Program-made: the position numbers and the translations under genes
The notes under the pieces: model-generated
Seen by the model: the letters and a program-made list of their open reading frames with translations, nothing else
Databases searched by the model: none
Told to the model about the DNA's origin: nothing
Shown here: positions 11,540 through 31,507 of the stretch, one piece after another
Layout of the letters: each line of letters begins with the position of its first letter
How positions within the stretch are numbered: position 1 is the stretch's first letter
Assembly (NCBI GenBank): GCA_950106755.1
Contig: OX467087.1
Span: 22,076,047 to 22,140,046, forward strand
Origin: Climacium dendroides
Taxonomy: Eukaryota > Streptophyta > Bryopsida > Hypnales > Climaciaceae
Reading direction: 5' to 3'
DNA length: 64,000 nucleotides

Positions 11540-11625
11540 CTAAATTTTTTAATTAATTATTATTAATATAAAAAATTATCGATAATTCAAAATATAAACT
11601 TTCAAAGTAGAAAAATCTATTCATA
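11540..11625 (-). repeat. AT-rich dispersed repeat, copy 2 (reverse)
   Basis: ATAATTCAAAATATAAACTT, TCAAAGTAGAAAAATCTATTC and neighbouring bases match the reverse complement of 2,180-2,260. Confidence 0.5.
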
Positions 11626-12640
11626 TTTTTTTTAGAAAAAAAATAAAATTTTAGGATATAATATAGGGGGTCCAAAATTTGGTTGCTTCTCACCCAAGAA
11701 CTTCCTTTGTAGTGCCCCCATGCTCCAAACTTGAGTAAAAACCTCTCAAAACATAAAAGTAAAAGCAATCCTTATAAAACACAACCTCAAATGCAAACGT
11801 TCAATAAAAAGTGTAGTTCAAAATATGGTTTGAAGTTTCTAAAGCCAAAAAGCCAAAGTACTAGTGAGAAAATAAGGTCCCTACAACAATGAAGGCCAAG
11901 CCCCTCAAAGGAATCAACCCTACCAACGATATGGGAGAAATGGACCTTGAAACCTCCCAGTGAGACTATCTATAAAGCTCTAACCCTTCTAGCGAGGCTA
12001 TCAATAACTTTTGGAACCAACAACTTTTTTACTAAGATGGCATCTTCAAATTGTAAATGGCCCACATCACAACACCATTCTCCATACTTGTGAAAACAAA
12101 GTTCAATACTGCAAATCTTCAATTGCCATGCACTCTACAATCTACACAACTCTAGGACCCACTCTTGCAAATCTCAAATTTTCACCCATTAAAAACACAA
12201 ACTGAAGCATCAGTATCTACTTGCACAATCCTTTGCATTGACTGGATGGTGAGAGGAAGCTCCAAAAATAATAAAGAAGTGTTTCTACGCTTGGCACCAA
12301 ACTTCAAATTGCAATTGAATACTGGGCTCTTATCATAGCTCCAACAGGGAAACATCAAGCAATCTTTGTCATGGAGAGAATGGATAAAGGCCCATGAGTT
12401 CTTGTACCATGGAGCACAATAGGCGAGGGCTTCAAATCTTGTGGTGTCATGTGGTGAACTCGGACACTTGATGTCTTGCTATTAGAGTTCCAATGGCGAC
12501 GATTGCAAGCCAATAAGCGAGCTCCATGGCGATAGGGCTTCAATTCTAAGACCAGGCATGGCCACAGAGCTGCAATGTGAAATTGGCTATGAAACAGCCC
12601 TTTTTCCACTTATTTCCCTATTGTGAAAGTGATGTGTCTT

Positions 12641-13738
12641 CGTGCTTGGTGAATATTGGCTGCAGTGCACAGTCCCCCAAACCTGAAATAAATAAGCCGT
12701 TTTCACACGGCGCACAGCGAGGGGGCTCGTAAGCGGATCCAACGCTGCACGCAAATGCTGTGTTGAAAAAATGGACCCCTCCTAGCTCGCTCTCGTCGGT
12801 TGGTGGCGACGGGCGATGGGCGACAATCGCTGAGCCTGGCTCTGCCAAACAATGAATGAGGTCCTGAACAACAACCACCACCCTCTGGCGGATCGGACAA
12901 CCAGGTATAATGCATAGGATATTGAAGTCACGACTTGAAGATGATTAACGCTGATCAAATTGAAGGGAAGAGGAAGAAATACAAGATCTTACCCAGACCG
13001 TACCAACTGCAAAGAAGGTATCCCGACATATGACACATCGGTCGATGGATCGAACCCAGTTGTTAAATAGTTAAGTTAAGTTAGCTAGCTGCAGAATAAG
13101 CAGCAGCAGCATCGTTCAGGACAACGTAACGCTTGTACTCCCAAGTCGTAGAGGAGACTGAGGCATCAACGAACTTCGTTAGCTGCCTGCACGGTCCAAC
13201 AGGACCCCTCCGTAGACGTGGGGTCCGTGGTAGCTCTTTTTATCAGGAGCTTGCTATCATTGCCAAGCGCACAGCCCGCTCGCTGGAACGTGGAGAATCA
13301 ATCTCCGATTCGTGACATATCTGCGGGATTGTAGAATTAGTATACCAACGTCCTTCGTGTAGTTGGGAGAGCTCGCTTTGGGTTGCCAAAGTATCCGTGT
13401 CGTCGCTGCGTGGGACAGCGTCAGTTCACGCACAAGCCAGCTAGCACTCTTGAATGTGTATCGGTCCATGTAGCAGAATTCTAGCAGATAGATAGAAATT
13501 CTGTCGACTACTTATAGAATATAGATCGAGAAGAAGAGGCAACTTTCGGAGACATACCCTTAAAAGAAATCAATCTTCTCTGGACTGGGGAGTTGGAACG
13601 CATACAGATTCCTGTCGACGCCTGTCCGGGCGTCTGTTGGGAGCAAGCTGGATAGGCTCGCTGAAGAGGAACGGGAAGAAGCAGTATTGACGAGAATTCT
13701 TGGTTGCCGTAGACGCTAATTAACTAGAGTTGGCTACG
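12641..13738 (+). promoter_or_regulatory. Upstream region of the LRR receptor kinase
   Basis: Base composition rises towards even GC from about 12.7 kb up to the start codon at 13,739, unlike the AT-rich DNA before it. The stretch would contain the promoter and 5' UTR. I see no unambiguous TATA box or transcription start. Minus-strand ORFs at 12,618-12,915 are not recognisable. The role is inferred from position only. Confidence 0.35.
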
Positions 13739-21584
<7,846 letters not shown>

Positions 21585-24500
21585 AACTGGTCCCTTCCAA
21601 CTGGGAATTGTCCGAGTACCAACTCTTCAGTAATGAATTTTTAATGGCACTGCTAGCTTTAATTCGGGTATGGATCTTCCAGTATTTGCTCTAGGCTTCA
21701 CTTCTCTAGTTCACAGATTTTTACAACGGCTTCCTTGACTTATTTGTTTGTACCTTCAGTATGCACAGCAATTTTGTAAGATGTTTGTACATCCTTTTAG
21801 TTGCTACTGTTGGTGGCACATGCTTGAATTCAGGACCAGCTTTCTTTGCCTGGTATCTTGGCTATCATTGAGGTCATTCATTCAAAGAGTCATGGATGCT
21901 TCTCAAGTAATCGGTCAGAGAGACATTTAGAATTCATAAAATTGTCTGAGTTGATGGAAACCAGAGGGTTGAAGCTCCTCTTCCATGTTCAAATCCAGTG
22001 GGTACCTGCTTGAGCCTATAAGAGTGTTTAGGGTGTAAGAGTTTAGTACGTTTTGTGTGGAAGTACCTAAAATCGTTCAGGTAAGCTATTGTGCATAAGA
22101 TTACAATGAGGGGTTCTTCCCTACTTGTACACAAATGAAAATTATATCTATTTATTTATAATTATATTTTTGGATTATTTTTGTATTTTTTAATGAATTT
22201 TCAAAGTCAAGAAACATCAAAGTGTTGTGTAGGTACATGTTTGAAGTGCCTTCAAGAAGATCTAAAGTCATTCATTAATGAATTTGTTTTTTTGCAACCT
22301 TGTTGGACCATGTGTAACATTGGAGTCGCCCACATGTTGGATGGTTTAACCCAGAAAGGATTAATTGCGTATTTAAGGAACAATTGGAAACTCAAGTAGG
22401 GTCATACAAAGTCAATTCTTAACAAATGTTCTTAAAATTTTGACACAAGATGGGAACATCTCCCCTTTTCATTTGAGTAGTTTAGATAGTTTTGGCATCG
22501 TTTGCTAAATTCTTCACTTGTGAAATTTGGCATATAGGTAACTAACATGATGTAATATGTAATTTTATAAAAAATTACATTTAGCACAAAATCTCATTCC
22601 AAGAAGAATCAAAGTCTATTTTCTATCATACAAATTTTAGAAAAAACATTTTCTTCTAACTTCAAATACTATCATTTTGAAATTTATGATGTCAAAATTC
22701 TTGACAATCTTTGGAGGAGCTCTACTAATTAGGCTAAATTTAGAAGTCACCAATTTAAAAATTCTAGATATGGGCATCCAATATGTGATCTTTAAATAAT
22801 ATATTAATTATTCTATCAATATAAAATAAATTACAAATTACCTTTCTATAAACAATGGAACCTAAGATTTTACAAGATTGAGTATTTACTTTATATTTGT
22901 TATTGTCAATGCTACCATCTTTTAAACACCATTGCTTCTTGTGCCACCCTTGACCTTGTAGATTGTATGACATTATTGTTCAAAGGAAAACCAAATGACT
23001 TTTTTTCACCTTACTTTTGTTAGGTTTTCAAACTTTGAAACCGCTTAATTCTAAAAAGTTTTGAGGTTTAGATCTCTATAGCGAGAAATTGAGTTAGAAG
23101 TCTAGGGAAAAAATCCAAAAAATAGAAAAAATCATTCTTTAAAAAATTGTTAAATAGATGTAGGTATAAGATAAAAAGAAGAATTAAATTTTTAATAGTT
23201 CTAAAATGGAATTGAAATATTTCAATCCAAACACTAAGATTGATGTTGGGTGTCCTAAAATTGTTTGTGCTCTAGTAGTGTCCTTAAAAATCATTCAAGT
23301 TCCAAAGATGAACATTCAAAATAGTGGCATTTGGGAAGTCTCCTTCAATTTCCTACTTCATGAAATTCATCATTGAAACAATAAGAATTTTAAAAATAAG
23401 AATCTAAGGTGTTTTATTTTTGAAAGATTTACTCAAAGTGACTCTCAATGATGTGGCTTCATTTTTCTTTCACAGAAAATTGACTAAAAGATGTTTTGAG
23501 GTTTGTAACTCCTTTTCTATAATGGCTCATGAGTAAAAGTTGACACACCATCTTATTGTCTCCATGAATGAGTACTTAGGGTGGGCTTCCATATATAATT
23601 AGAGGTTAGTTTTTGGTAAAGCCCACTAATCAATGGTAGAATTGTAATTTAAGATAAAACACTTTTAGCCCATTCCAACATTGACTAGTGGGCTTCACAC
23701 ACACCAACTCCATATAGAAGTCATCTCTTAGATTGGCAGACTAAAAGTTGTGTTTTTCCCATAGGCTTGGAAATCTTAACCTAATGCTCCCACATATCAG
23801 ATCCATTTGAAATTGAGTGTCTCATTTGCAAAATGATTTAATTAGTCTTTAATTACATGGAAGCTATGACATAATATATAACCTATAAATTATAGGATAG
23901 ACCAGCCTAATTTCGTCAACAATCCAATTATATTTGGCCCCAGGGTTGCTAAAGTGTGAGCAATGAATAACAAGCAACAAGTATTGAACAGTCACATTTG
24001 AGCGGTAAATTTTTTAATTATTAGGTTTTTTAGATTTCATAATTACTATTAATATTACATTTAAAAAATATAGTTTAAAAAAAATTGGGATGTAGATCAC
24101 TTATTCCATCTATTGTTTTGGATGAAGTTGACCACATATGAGTGTAGGGTGAGTGCAAGAAAGACTAGTCCTTTTTTGCATCACACTTCGAGTGATAGAG
24201 TTGTCATTGGCCACAACTTTTGGAGGTTCAAGAAAATGAAGTTGAAATTTTTTTAGGAGGTGGAGAACTCCATAGCCACGAGAGGCCATATTTTCTAAGA
24301 ATTAAAAAAAATCAAATTCTAATTAATTTCTAATTTAGCTAATTTGTCACACTTTGTAGTTTAGGGATTTTTAGTACTGGGGAGTATTCAATTTTGATCA
24401 TTTTGAGCTGAAATTTTTATGGGCTCTTCCTATAATGTATTTGCATGATCCTACCAAAGGATTTTAAAGAAAACTCAATTTCAAGTGCGTCACAAGCGCT

Positions 24501-25136
24501 CGAATAAAGGTCACTTGCCCGCGCCATTTTGAACAATATAGATGATTTTTTTTGCGGGGGGGGTTGAAATGTAATGAGGACAAAGTCTATCAAAATGGCC
24601 ATTTTTTATTTTTTAAAATAATGATTTTCTTTTTTTTCTAAAAATTTAAAAGTGAACTTCACTATTTTCAGTGAGAAACTGGGACCCCAGGCTACAACAA
24701 TACTATAAGACAACATCTAGTATTTGGTAATACTCCTATAGCTACCCGCCTTCATCAAGTTCTGCCCAAGTGTATAGTAGCTAGATACTTGTCAATTGTA
24801 ACCTCAATCTGCAGTTTTATCAACGGTCCATGTAATGCTTTCCAATTCTGTAGTACAGTACTGTAGTACTCATAGTACTGAGTCGCTGAAACTAGGTACT
24901 AAGCAAAACGCTACGAAAATTGGTGAGTCTTTCTTGCACTCACTCTGTAGATGAAAGGAGGTGGTTGAAAAAAATCGCCCTTGAATTTTTTATGTTAAAT
25001 GAAGTTAGCAACATCATAATGCATCTAATTTAAAAATAATTTTTGTATGCATTTTATTTGATATGGATGTTAGGTCAATTATTTCTATTGTAATGTATAC
25101 ATACCAACTTTTTGTGTGTATCTACAACCTTCTTCA
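21585..25136. other. 3' region of receptor kinase, then AT-rich intergenic DNA
   Basis: The first few hundred bases should hold the 3' UTR; no single polyadenylation signal stands out. The rest is AT-rich with short ORFs I cannot identify (for example 22,181-22,399). A repeat at 23,130-23,300 recurs at 62,265-62,400. Confidence 0.45.
23130..23300 (+). repeat. Dispersed repeat, copy 1
   Basis: TTTAAAAAATTGTTAAATAG, AGGTATAAGATA, TTAATAGTTCTAAAATGGAA correspond in order to a segment at 62,265-62,400, so this is a diverged interspersed repeat of unknown type. Confidence 0.5.
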
Positions 25137-26070
25137 GTTTTGAGGAGGCCCTATAGAGGGACAAAAATCACAAACATGGATGACTTAATATAGATTGGTA
25201 AAGTCCCCAAATCATACACATTTTTTTTGGATTACTGAAGACATTCCAGACACTATTGCAAATTGATTGGATAGGATTTAGAGTAGTGAAATCATTTTAC
25301 ATACTGCATTTACAAGGGGGACTTAATGGCCTCTTTAGTTTCAAGGAGGCTCATGAGAAGACAATAATAAAGAACAAGTAGATTTAAACTATGGTTGTTG
25401 AAGTTCAAAATTTGAGCATATTTTTATTTGGTTAGTAAAGCCCTTCCAAACACCTACAAATTGATTGGATGGGGTTTAAGATAGTTAGAAATTATCTTAT
25501 ATGCCTCATTCACAAGGAATCCCTATGAGCCTCATTAGTTCCGAGACTTATAGGAAGATAATAATATAGAGCAATGATGGACTGTGCGCCTCCTTGGAAT
25601 CCAAAGAGGCTCATAGGAAGACAATAGTTAAAAGGAAGAATGGCTAGGAGTCTTCCTAGACATTCTTTTCTCGAAGGAGGCTTCTAGATAATATCAATTG
25701 ACAAGCACATATGAACCAATAAGCCTCCTTGCTTTTGAGGAGGTTCAAAGGTATTAATAGTCTCTAAATACATGTAGACCTATAAGCCTCCTCCATTCCG
25801 AGGAGGTTCTTGGTGAGTTGAAAAAATCATACAAATTTGTATTGGAAACTGTACTTGGCTTAGAAAAGTCTTGAGGGAAAAGAAGAGAAAAAACATAGTC
25901 CATTTGTCGTTGGATTCAAAAATATACTTATTTTCAAAATAATTCACAACACAACATATTTAACTAAGTAATAGTAAGGTTTCAAAGAGGCTCATTATAA
26001 GAATTAAAAGCTCATTCCAATATATGAAGGAAAGGCTTATGGTACCAAAGAGGCTCATGAATAGGTTGTG
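25137..26070 (+). repeat. Degenerate ~195-bp repeats with CCTCC/GGAGG hairpins
   Basis: The first two units (about 25,137 and 25,329) share AAATTGATTGGATAGGATTT/AAATTGATTGGATGGGGTTT, a CATTTACAAGG or CATTCACAAGG stretch, and GAGGCTCATGAGAAGACAAT. Later shorter units repeat only the hairpin parts, such as AGCCTCCTTGCTTTTGAGGA (25,730 area) and GCCTCCTCCATTCCGAGGAG (25,790 area). GAGGCTCAT recurs to 26,055. Confidence 0.6.
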
Positions 26071-27439
26071 GAAAAAAAAATTTATTTATAAAGTCCATAA
26101 GAACTTAGATGAAAGGTTTTTAATTAGAAAATGAAAGGAGATGAAGGATTTTGAAAATAAAAAATAAAATCATTGAACCAAGATATAAAACTAAGAACAT
26201 TGAACACATTGATTCTTCTATGCTGATCTAGAAGAAGACAACCCATTAAATAAAATTCCTATATAATACTAGATGAAAATACAAATTGAGGGAAATGAAC
26301 TACAAGGATCCCTAATTATAATTTGAAGAGCTCATACCTATAGAACTCTAGCTTTGGTCACTATTCATATTATCTTCTATAGCCTCTACATCTAAAAAAC
26401 TGCATAATATGAGAGCTAATTCTAGCTCCTTTGGAAGAGGAAAATGATGACATCTCAACATCAATTACAATAAGTGACTTAGTATAACAAGGCAAAGACC
26501 AAAATTTAGGAGGGCTAATTATGTACTTCACCAACCTACAACACAACATAAATACAATCTCTTGGGGAGGACACTCCTTGTATGTTTAGGGGACCCACAT
26601 GCAACGGTGGGGGTCTATTTACCTCCTAGAAAACATTTAAAGGACCCCTATCATTACCTAAAGCAAAAAAAATCATGCATATTATCATATCTATCATTAT
26701 TTATAATATGTAGGTCAAAGGAATTTATTGGAGGCTATTTTCTTTGTAAGAAAAAAAACTAACTAAAAAAATAATGAGAATAAAAGTGACTAGAAAATAC
26801 CTTATAGAAAAAGGATTCAAGTTATAGCTGAAAAATGTATGCCATCTATACCAATGCATACTTCAACACAAATACATGCATGAATGAGAATCAAAACTAA
26901 GACATTAGAAATGAAAAAGTATTGAAGAGGTTTTATATACAAAATGTGTTTAAAAACATAGACATGAAGTTCATCATAGAACTATGAATGTAAAACCAGT
27001 ACTAAAAATGTGAATGCACATCAACAACAATGCATCAATGTACATCAATGATTAAATGTGTCTGGCTGTGAATTGTGAACACAAACACATGCCTTGTATA
27101 CAAAACTATGGCAACAACACCCTACTACCGTTCTAATGTCCTCCACCGCATGTGAGAAAACAAAATCATGCTCTATGACATAGTGCTACCCAAACTTTAG
27201 AGAGGTCGTTCAAGGCACTGGCCATGTTGAACTCTTGCACCCAACCAAATTGCAAACATCAACGGAGTTCAATCATTAAATCTGCCATTTCATCCATAAT
27301 ACTTCAAAATCATCAAGTCGAGTACCATCATTAGGATGAGTCTTGTACCTTCAATTTCCAAGGGAACTTGAACGTTTACTTCAACCTATTCCTAATCCTC
27401 TCTTGTGCATCACCCAAACTGCCACATATATGCACAACC
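26071..27439. other. AT-rich intergenic, nothing recognised
   Basis: No supported gene; several ATGAA-rich and ACATCAA-rich stretches between 26.8 and 27.1 kb only. Confidence 0.5.
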
Positions 27440-27815
27440 ACAGCCACAGCCATGTTCAGCAAGTCCACCAATCATCACATTCCAGGGGATTACATTGTGA
27501 TCCTCCATCCTCTCAAAAACCACTCGTGCATCATCCAAACTGCCACATTTACCTTACATGTGAACAAGTGCATTGCAAACACGCAAATCCAACTGAAGTC
27601 CTGTTTCAACGACATGCCTGTGAATCTCCTTCATCCACTCCGAAGCCCCAATGCTTGCACACGCATTCCAAATGATAGCATAAGTAAATGCATTCAGTTT
27701 AATGCCTTCCTATTGCATTTGAAGAAACAATTCATATGCAGTGTGCCCATAGCCATGCTCTGCAAGCCAATTCATTAGAGCACATGCATTCAATCTAGCT
27801 CGGGCAATTTCACCA
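27440..27815 (-). pseudogene. PPR protein fragment
   Basis: The minus strand reads LMNWLAEHGYGHTAYELFLQ, a stop, EGIKLNAFTYAIIWNACASI, GLQLDLRVCNALVHM, a stop, GKCGSLDDARVVFERMEDHN, WNVMIGGLAEHGCG. These are consecutive pentatricopeptide repeats of the plant PLS class, which normally act in organelle RNA processing. Two in-frame stops and loss of sequence on both sides make it non-functional. It follows the crooked-neck-like fragment on the same strand without a clear boundary. Confidence 0.85.
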
Positions 27816-28290
27816 CTCTTCACTTCAAACTTCACATACCGAATCCAAGCTTTATCACTAGGATGACATTCTACGTACCTACATGTTTCAAACCAAAGCA
27901 AAGAAAATTGAGTGGAACACATTAAAAAAGGGTAGCTAGTATGACAAGGCCAAAAATAAGAACTACAATGAAATGCTATGAACGCTACATCCTAAACATA
28001 TCAAATACAGTATTTGAACTCCAACTTCCATAAGAGGTCAAAAGTCTCAAATTACCAAACCTATCGTAGATTGACCTTGCCCGATTGATTTTGTTGTATC
28101 GAAGCTCAAACATAATATACGTAGCCCAACCATGATGATCAGGTTCCCAAGTCATCCACCGCTCAAAGATTTGTCGAGCTCCAGGCAAATTTCCTAACAT
28201 CTCCTCCATGTGAATATACTTGTACCAAAGCTGGTCGATTCTCGGAAGCAAAGACACAGCTTGCGAAACATTTCCAAACATGCGCTGTGT
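27816..28290 (-). pseudogene. Crooked-neck-like (HAT repeat) splicing factor fragment
   Basis: One exon-like block (28,281 to about 28,060) reads [40 protein letters not shown] and [21 protein letters not shown] second (about 27,865-27,810) reads CHPSDKAWIRYVKFEVKSGE, IARAR. These are HAT repeats of crooked-neck-like protein 1 (Clf1/Syf3), a spliceosome component of the NineTeen-associated complex. The blocks are separated by sequence with a GT at the end of the first (after YDRF) and an AG just before the second, so introns were kept and the copy is DNA-mediated, not a retrocopy. Only a small part of the usual ~700-aa protein is present. Confidence 0.82.
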
Positions 28291-28508
28291 ATATTATGAA
28301 GCAAAGGGACAATGCGTCTTGGCATTCAGTGCAATGATTAATGCAAAAATACCTCGACATCCACAATTGTGCGACATCCACAGTGATGCATAGGTTTCGT
28401 CTTGGGAAACCTTGACCTTGCTGTAGAAAGTTGGAATACCAAAGTTGTCCTCCATTTCCACATCTTGATTGCAGTGTCCATGACTTAATTTCCGAGAACC
28501 CTATCTCA

Positions 28509-28724
28509 TGCTATAAGAAAACCTTGTTTTACGTGATGGATTGACATCAAAAGGAACGGATTTTAGGTGACATCAAAAAACAAATCCATGTTTTTATGTC
28601 AACAACGATGTCCATTGATGTTATATTGGACATCATTGTTGACATAAAAACATGGTTTTTTTTTTTTCAATATCACCTAAAATCCGTTCCTTTTGATATC
28701 AATAAATTTTGGTTTCTTATAGTG
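28509..28724. mobile_element. CACTA-derived MITE, copy 2
   Basis: 216 bp ending in GGTTTCTTATAGTG on the right and (TG)CTATAAGAAAACC on the left, where the first two bases have changed from CA. The flanking 3-bp direct repeat is TCA. The interior palindrome pairs GGAACGGATTTTAGGTGACA with TATCACCTAAAATCCGTTCC. Confidence 0.88.
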
Positions 28725-29160
28725 TCAATCCAACCCTAAGCACATAAGGAGTTCACAAAAACACATGTAATCCAAACCCAATGCACATAACGAGTTCACG
28801 GAAACGCTTGGAACTGAAACCCTAAACCTCCTGGAAGGCATCTGAATTGATGACCCTACAACTGAATCGACAACAACAATCGGAAGAACCAATATGTAGC
28901 GCTAAACCCTAAACCCCAACTCTCATTCTGCACACTCATTCCGCAACGTTCCTCAATTCGGCCTAAACCCTAAACCTCATAGAAATCGCGCCTGCATCAA
29001 CCAATTGCGAGTACCTCGACTCCGTTCAAACTACCTGAGATTCCTCCACAAAGAACCTGAAAGGCTGAAACACCTTCACCACACCTCCGTGCCCTAAACT
29101 ACAAGTTCAAATTTTGTCAAACTCACTGTGCATCGCGCGCGCACATTTACCACTAGCCGT
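28725..29160 (-). promoter_or_regulatory. Telobox-rich region, possible 5' region of the crooked-neck relic
   Basis: AAACCCTAAACC or CTAAACCCTAAACCC occurs at least four times between 28,815 and 28,975. Teloboxes (AAACCCTA) are typical of promoters of housekeeping plant genes. The block lies directly upstream, on the minus strand, of the crooked-neck-like fragment with only the MITE between, so it may be that gene's former promoter. The link is inferred. Confidence 0.4.
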
Positions 29161-30412
29161 TACATTGAAAATGCACTAAAGTACTAGAAAGTCCGGATTA
29201 AAATGAGCTCATTCATCCACTGACTTCAAGATATGCTCTAGATATACCCTTGACTTATATAGTATCTGTATCTGACTAGTACTGTAGCTAAATATTAACT
29301 GAACCTACTAAATTTAATTCTTTGGATCTCATTCTTTTGCCCCTAATTTATATCTACCTAAATTTTAATGTGGACCATATTTTCCGGCTACCTATATTAC
29401 TTAAAAAAGACATGCCACTTTTAATGTTCACTAATTTATATGTAAGTTTCTTATAAATTTTACCCAAAATGATTTAAATCTAGTCTATCTTCCACTGCAC
29501 ATAGGTTTCTAAAATGTGGGAAGTGTCCTCCCCGAGTACAATCTTCAAAATCAAAATTTATAGAATTGTAATGTTAAAGTGAATTTGACAATTAACAAAA
29601 TTCATAACAAAGTGCAATAGTGTTAGACTTACAAATCCAAGTGGTTTTGGATGACTATCTTCATTGGACTTTCAAGATCCTCATTGCTTGATGAAACTTG
29701 ATGTTTTCACTTCCTTGGGGTTGATTCATCCATTGCAAGGAAGTCAATGAGTGGAGCAAGAATGTGCATGAAAATCATTGCATTGGACTCCAATGCAATG
29801 AGGTGTTGACCACTCCTTTGATAGGCATGGATGCTAGATCTTGTAGAAAAAAAAAATGCTTTGCAAGGTAGAAACAATACATGCAAGTATAAGCCATATA
29901 GAAGCATTGAAGTTGTGAAAACTAATAAACCTACAATGCAAATAAATAAATTATAAATAGATGGCTAATGGTTCCAACTTGTGGAAGCAGTGCAATACAA
30001 CACCACATCATTGGGTCTTAAAAAGCTTTCAATTAGAACTTGTAAAAAGAAATGATCCTTTTCATGCAATCCACACCACGAGAAGCCATTTTTCATGAGT
30101 TAACTAGTAAGAGTTGAGAAACTATACAATAGGCATTTTCCTACAAAATTTTCACAAAAACTTAGTCATCAATATATAACATTCAATTCATGATAGAAAA
30201 TTTAGACTGCAAACTTGGAATAGACATTTCAACTAACAACAACATTTTCAAGTGTTACAAACAAGTTTATAAAGTGGTTTAATATTTGAATGGGTTTCAC
30301 ATGGCCACTATTAAATTAGTTAAAATGGACAAAATTTATCACATACATCCAAATTGACAAAGGGTGGCATATGTGTCCAAATTCTTACCACATATGTCTA
30401 TAGCCAGTCCAT
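29161..30412. other. AT-rich intergenic, nothing recognised
   Basis: No supported ORF, RNA gene or repeat. The minus ORF at 29,707-29,907 has no recognisable feature. Confidence 0.5.
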
Positions 30413-31507
30413 CACTACTAGAAAAATACAGTGCCCAAATTAACAAAATTCAACAAAAAAGTGTTGATTTTTTTTTGTTGATTTGGACATATTGATTTGA
30501 GCAATTGAGAACAAAAAAGTGTTGATTTTTTAACAAAAACATGTAAAATTTTAACAAAAAAGTGTTCATCTTTTAACAAAAAAGTATTAATTTCTTAGTT
30601 CATTTGGGCAAATTAAAAAAACACACAAATAAATGACCAATTATAAGCTGCCATGTGGACAATCCAAAATTGAACCCCTATGCCAAATAGACAAGTTCCA
30701 CCACCAAGGTTTGAACCTTGGACCTTGAGGTTTGGGTCCAAGGTTTAAACCATTGCACCACTTGAAATTTCATGTAATTATAAGGGGTTCAAAAACTTAT
30801 TTATTTACTTCTTTGATGGTTTTCCTATTTTCTTTTAAAATCAGCAAACTTCAAGGGCGATTTTGACCTTGTAAATGACCTTTTTCAAAAACATTTTGAA
30901 CTAAGAAAAGTTGGAAAATTAAGCAAGCTTTCACCTCCAACTCGCCGTTTTGATCGCAAGTTTTGCACAAAAATGTAAAAAAAATCTTAATTTCCAGCCT
31001 TCTTTGATTATTGTCTATAACTTTTGATTGGAAGATCTAAATTTCAATCGGATTGTTGGAGGTGAAAATTGGCTTGATTTGTCAACTTTTCTTAGTTCAA
31101 AGTTTTTTTTTAAAAGGTCATTTACGAGGTCAAAATGGCCCCTGAAGTCAGCTCACTTTAGAAGACACCGGGTTTTGAGTAGTTAGTTTTTTAAAAATCT
31201 ACTTTGTACAATGAAGATTCTCAAAGATTCCAAGTGATTCTAAGAGATTCCAAGAAGTTTCAAAAGATTCTAGAAGATTTCAAAAGATTCCAACAAAATT
31301 AACAAAATTTTGTTCATTTGGTAGTTGTACTATCCAAAACAAAATAAGATTTTTCTATTAATTTGGGCAAAATTAACAAAATATTGTAAAAACGGACGTT
31401 ACAATATCCAAATGAACAAAAAATTGTGAAAACAGACGTTACAATATCCAAATTAACAAAAAATTATTGATTGTTTGTTAATTTGGGCACTGTTTTTTCT
31501 CCTAGTG
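30413..31507. mobile_element. Non-autonomous CACTA element, 1,095 bp
   Basis: Left end CACTACTAGAAAAATACAGT and right end, reversed, CACTAGGAGAAAAAACAGT continue into the shared GCCCAAATTAACAAA. The flanking 3-bp direct repeat is CAT. Subterminal TTAACAAAAAAGTGTT-like units recur, as expected for transposase binding arrays of CACTA elements. The interior contains an imperfect inverted repeat (about 30,850-30,960 against 31,040-31,150, with GACCTTGTAAATGACC and GGTCATTTACGAGGTC). No transposase ORF is present. Confidence 0.9.
30700..30765 (-). repeat. tRNA-like (Pol III box) segment inside the CACTA element
   Basis: On the minus strand, GTGGTGCAATGGTTTAAACC resembles a tRNA A box and, about 35 nt on, AGGTTCAAACCTTGG resembles a B box. 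No complete cloverleaf is obvious, so it is not called as a tRNA. It could be a SINE head or a decayed tRNA copy carried by the element. Confidence 0.45.

Larger units (their letters stand above)
9176..12640. other. Intergenic, no gene recognised
   Basis: AT-rich sequence without a supported gene. ORFs in 9.1-9.7 kb are low-complexity (C/A-rich on one strand). Two notable pieces are listed separately: a GC-rich block at 9,665-9,800 and a dispersed repeat at 11,540-11,625. Confidence 0.5.

Noticed and set aside
12618..12915. Overlapping minus-strand ORFs upstream of the receptor kinase
   Set aside because: Two frames are open over the same even-GC stretch, no family is recognised and no splice-consistent extension was found.
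25137..26070. CRISPR-like array
   Set aside because: Repeat units are degenerate and unevenly spaced, and the DNA is plant nuclear; CRISPR arrays are prokaryotic.
30700..30765. Functional tRNA gene
   Set aside because: A- and B-box-like words are present but I could not form a full cloverleaf with acceptor stem and anticodon loop.
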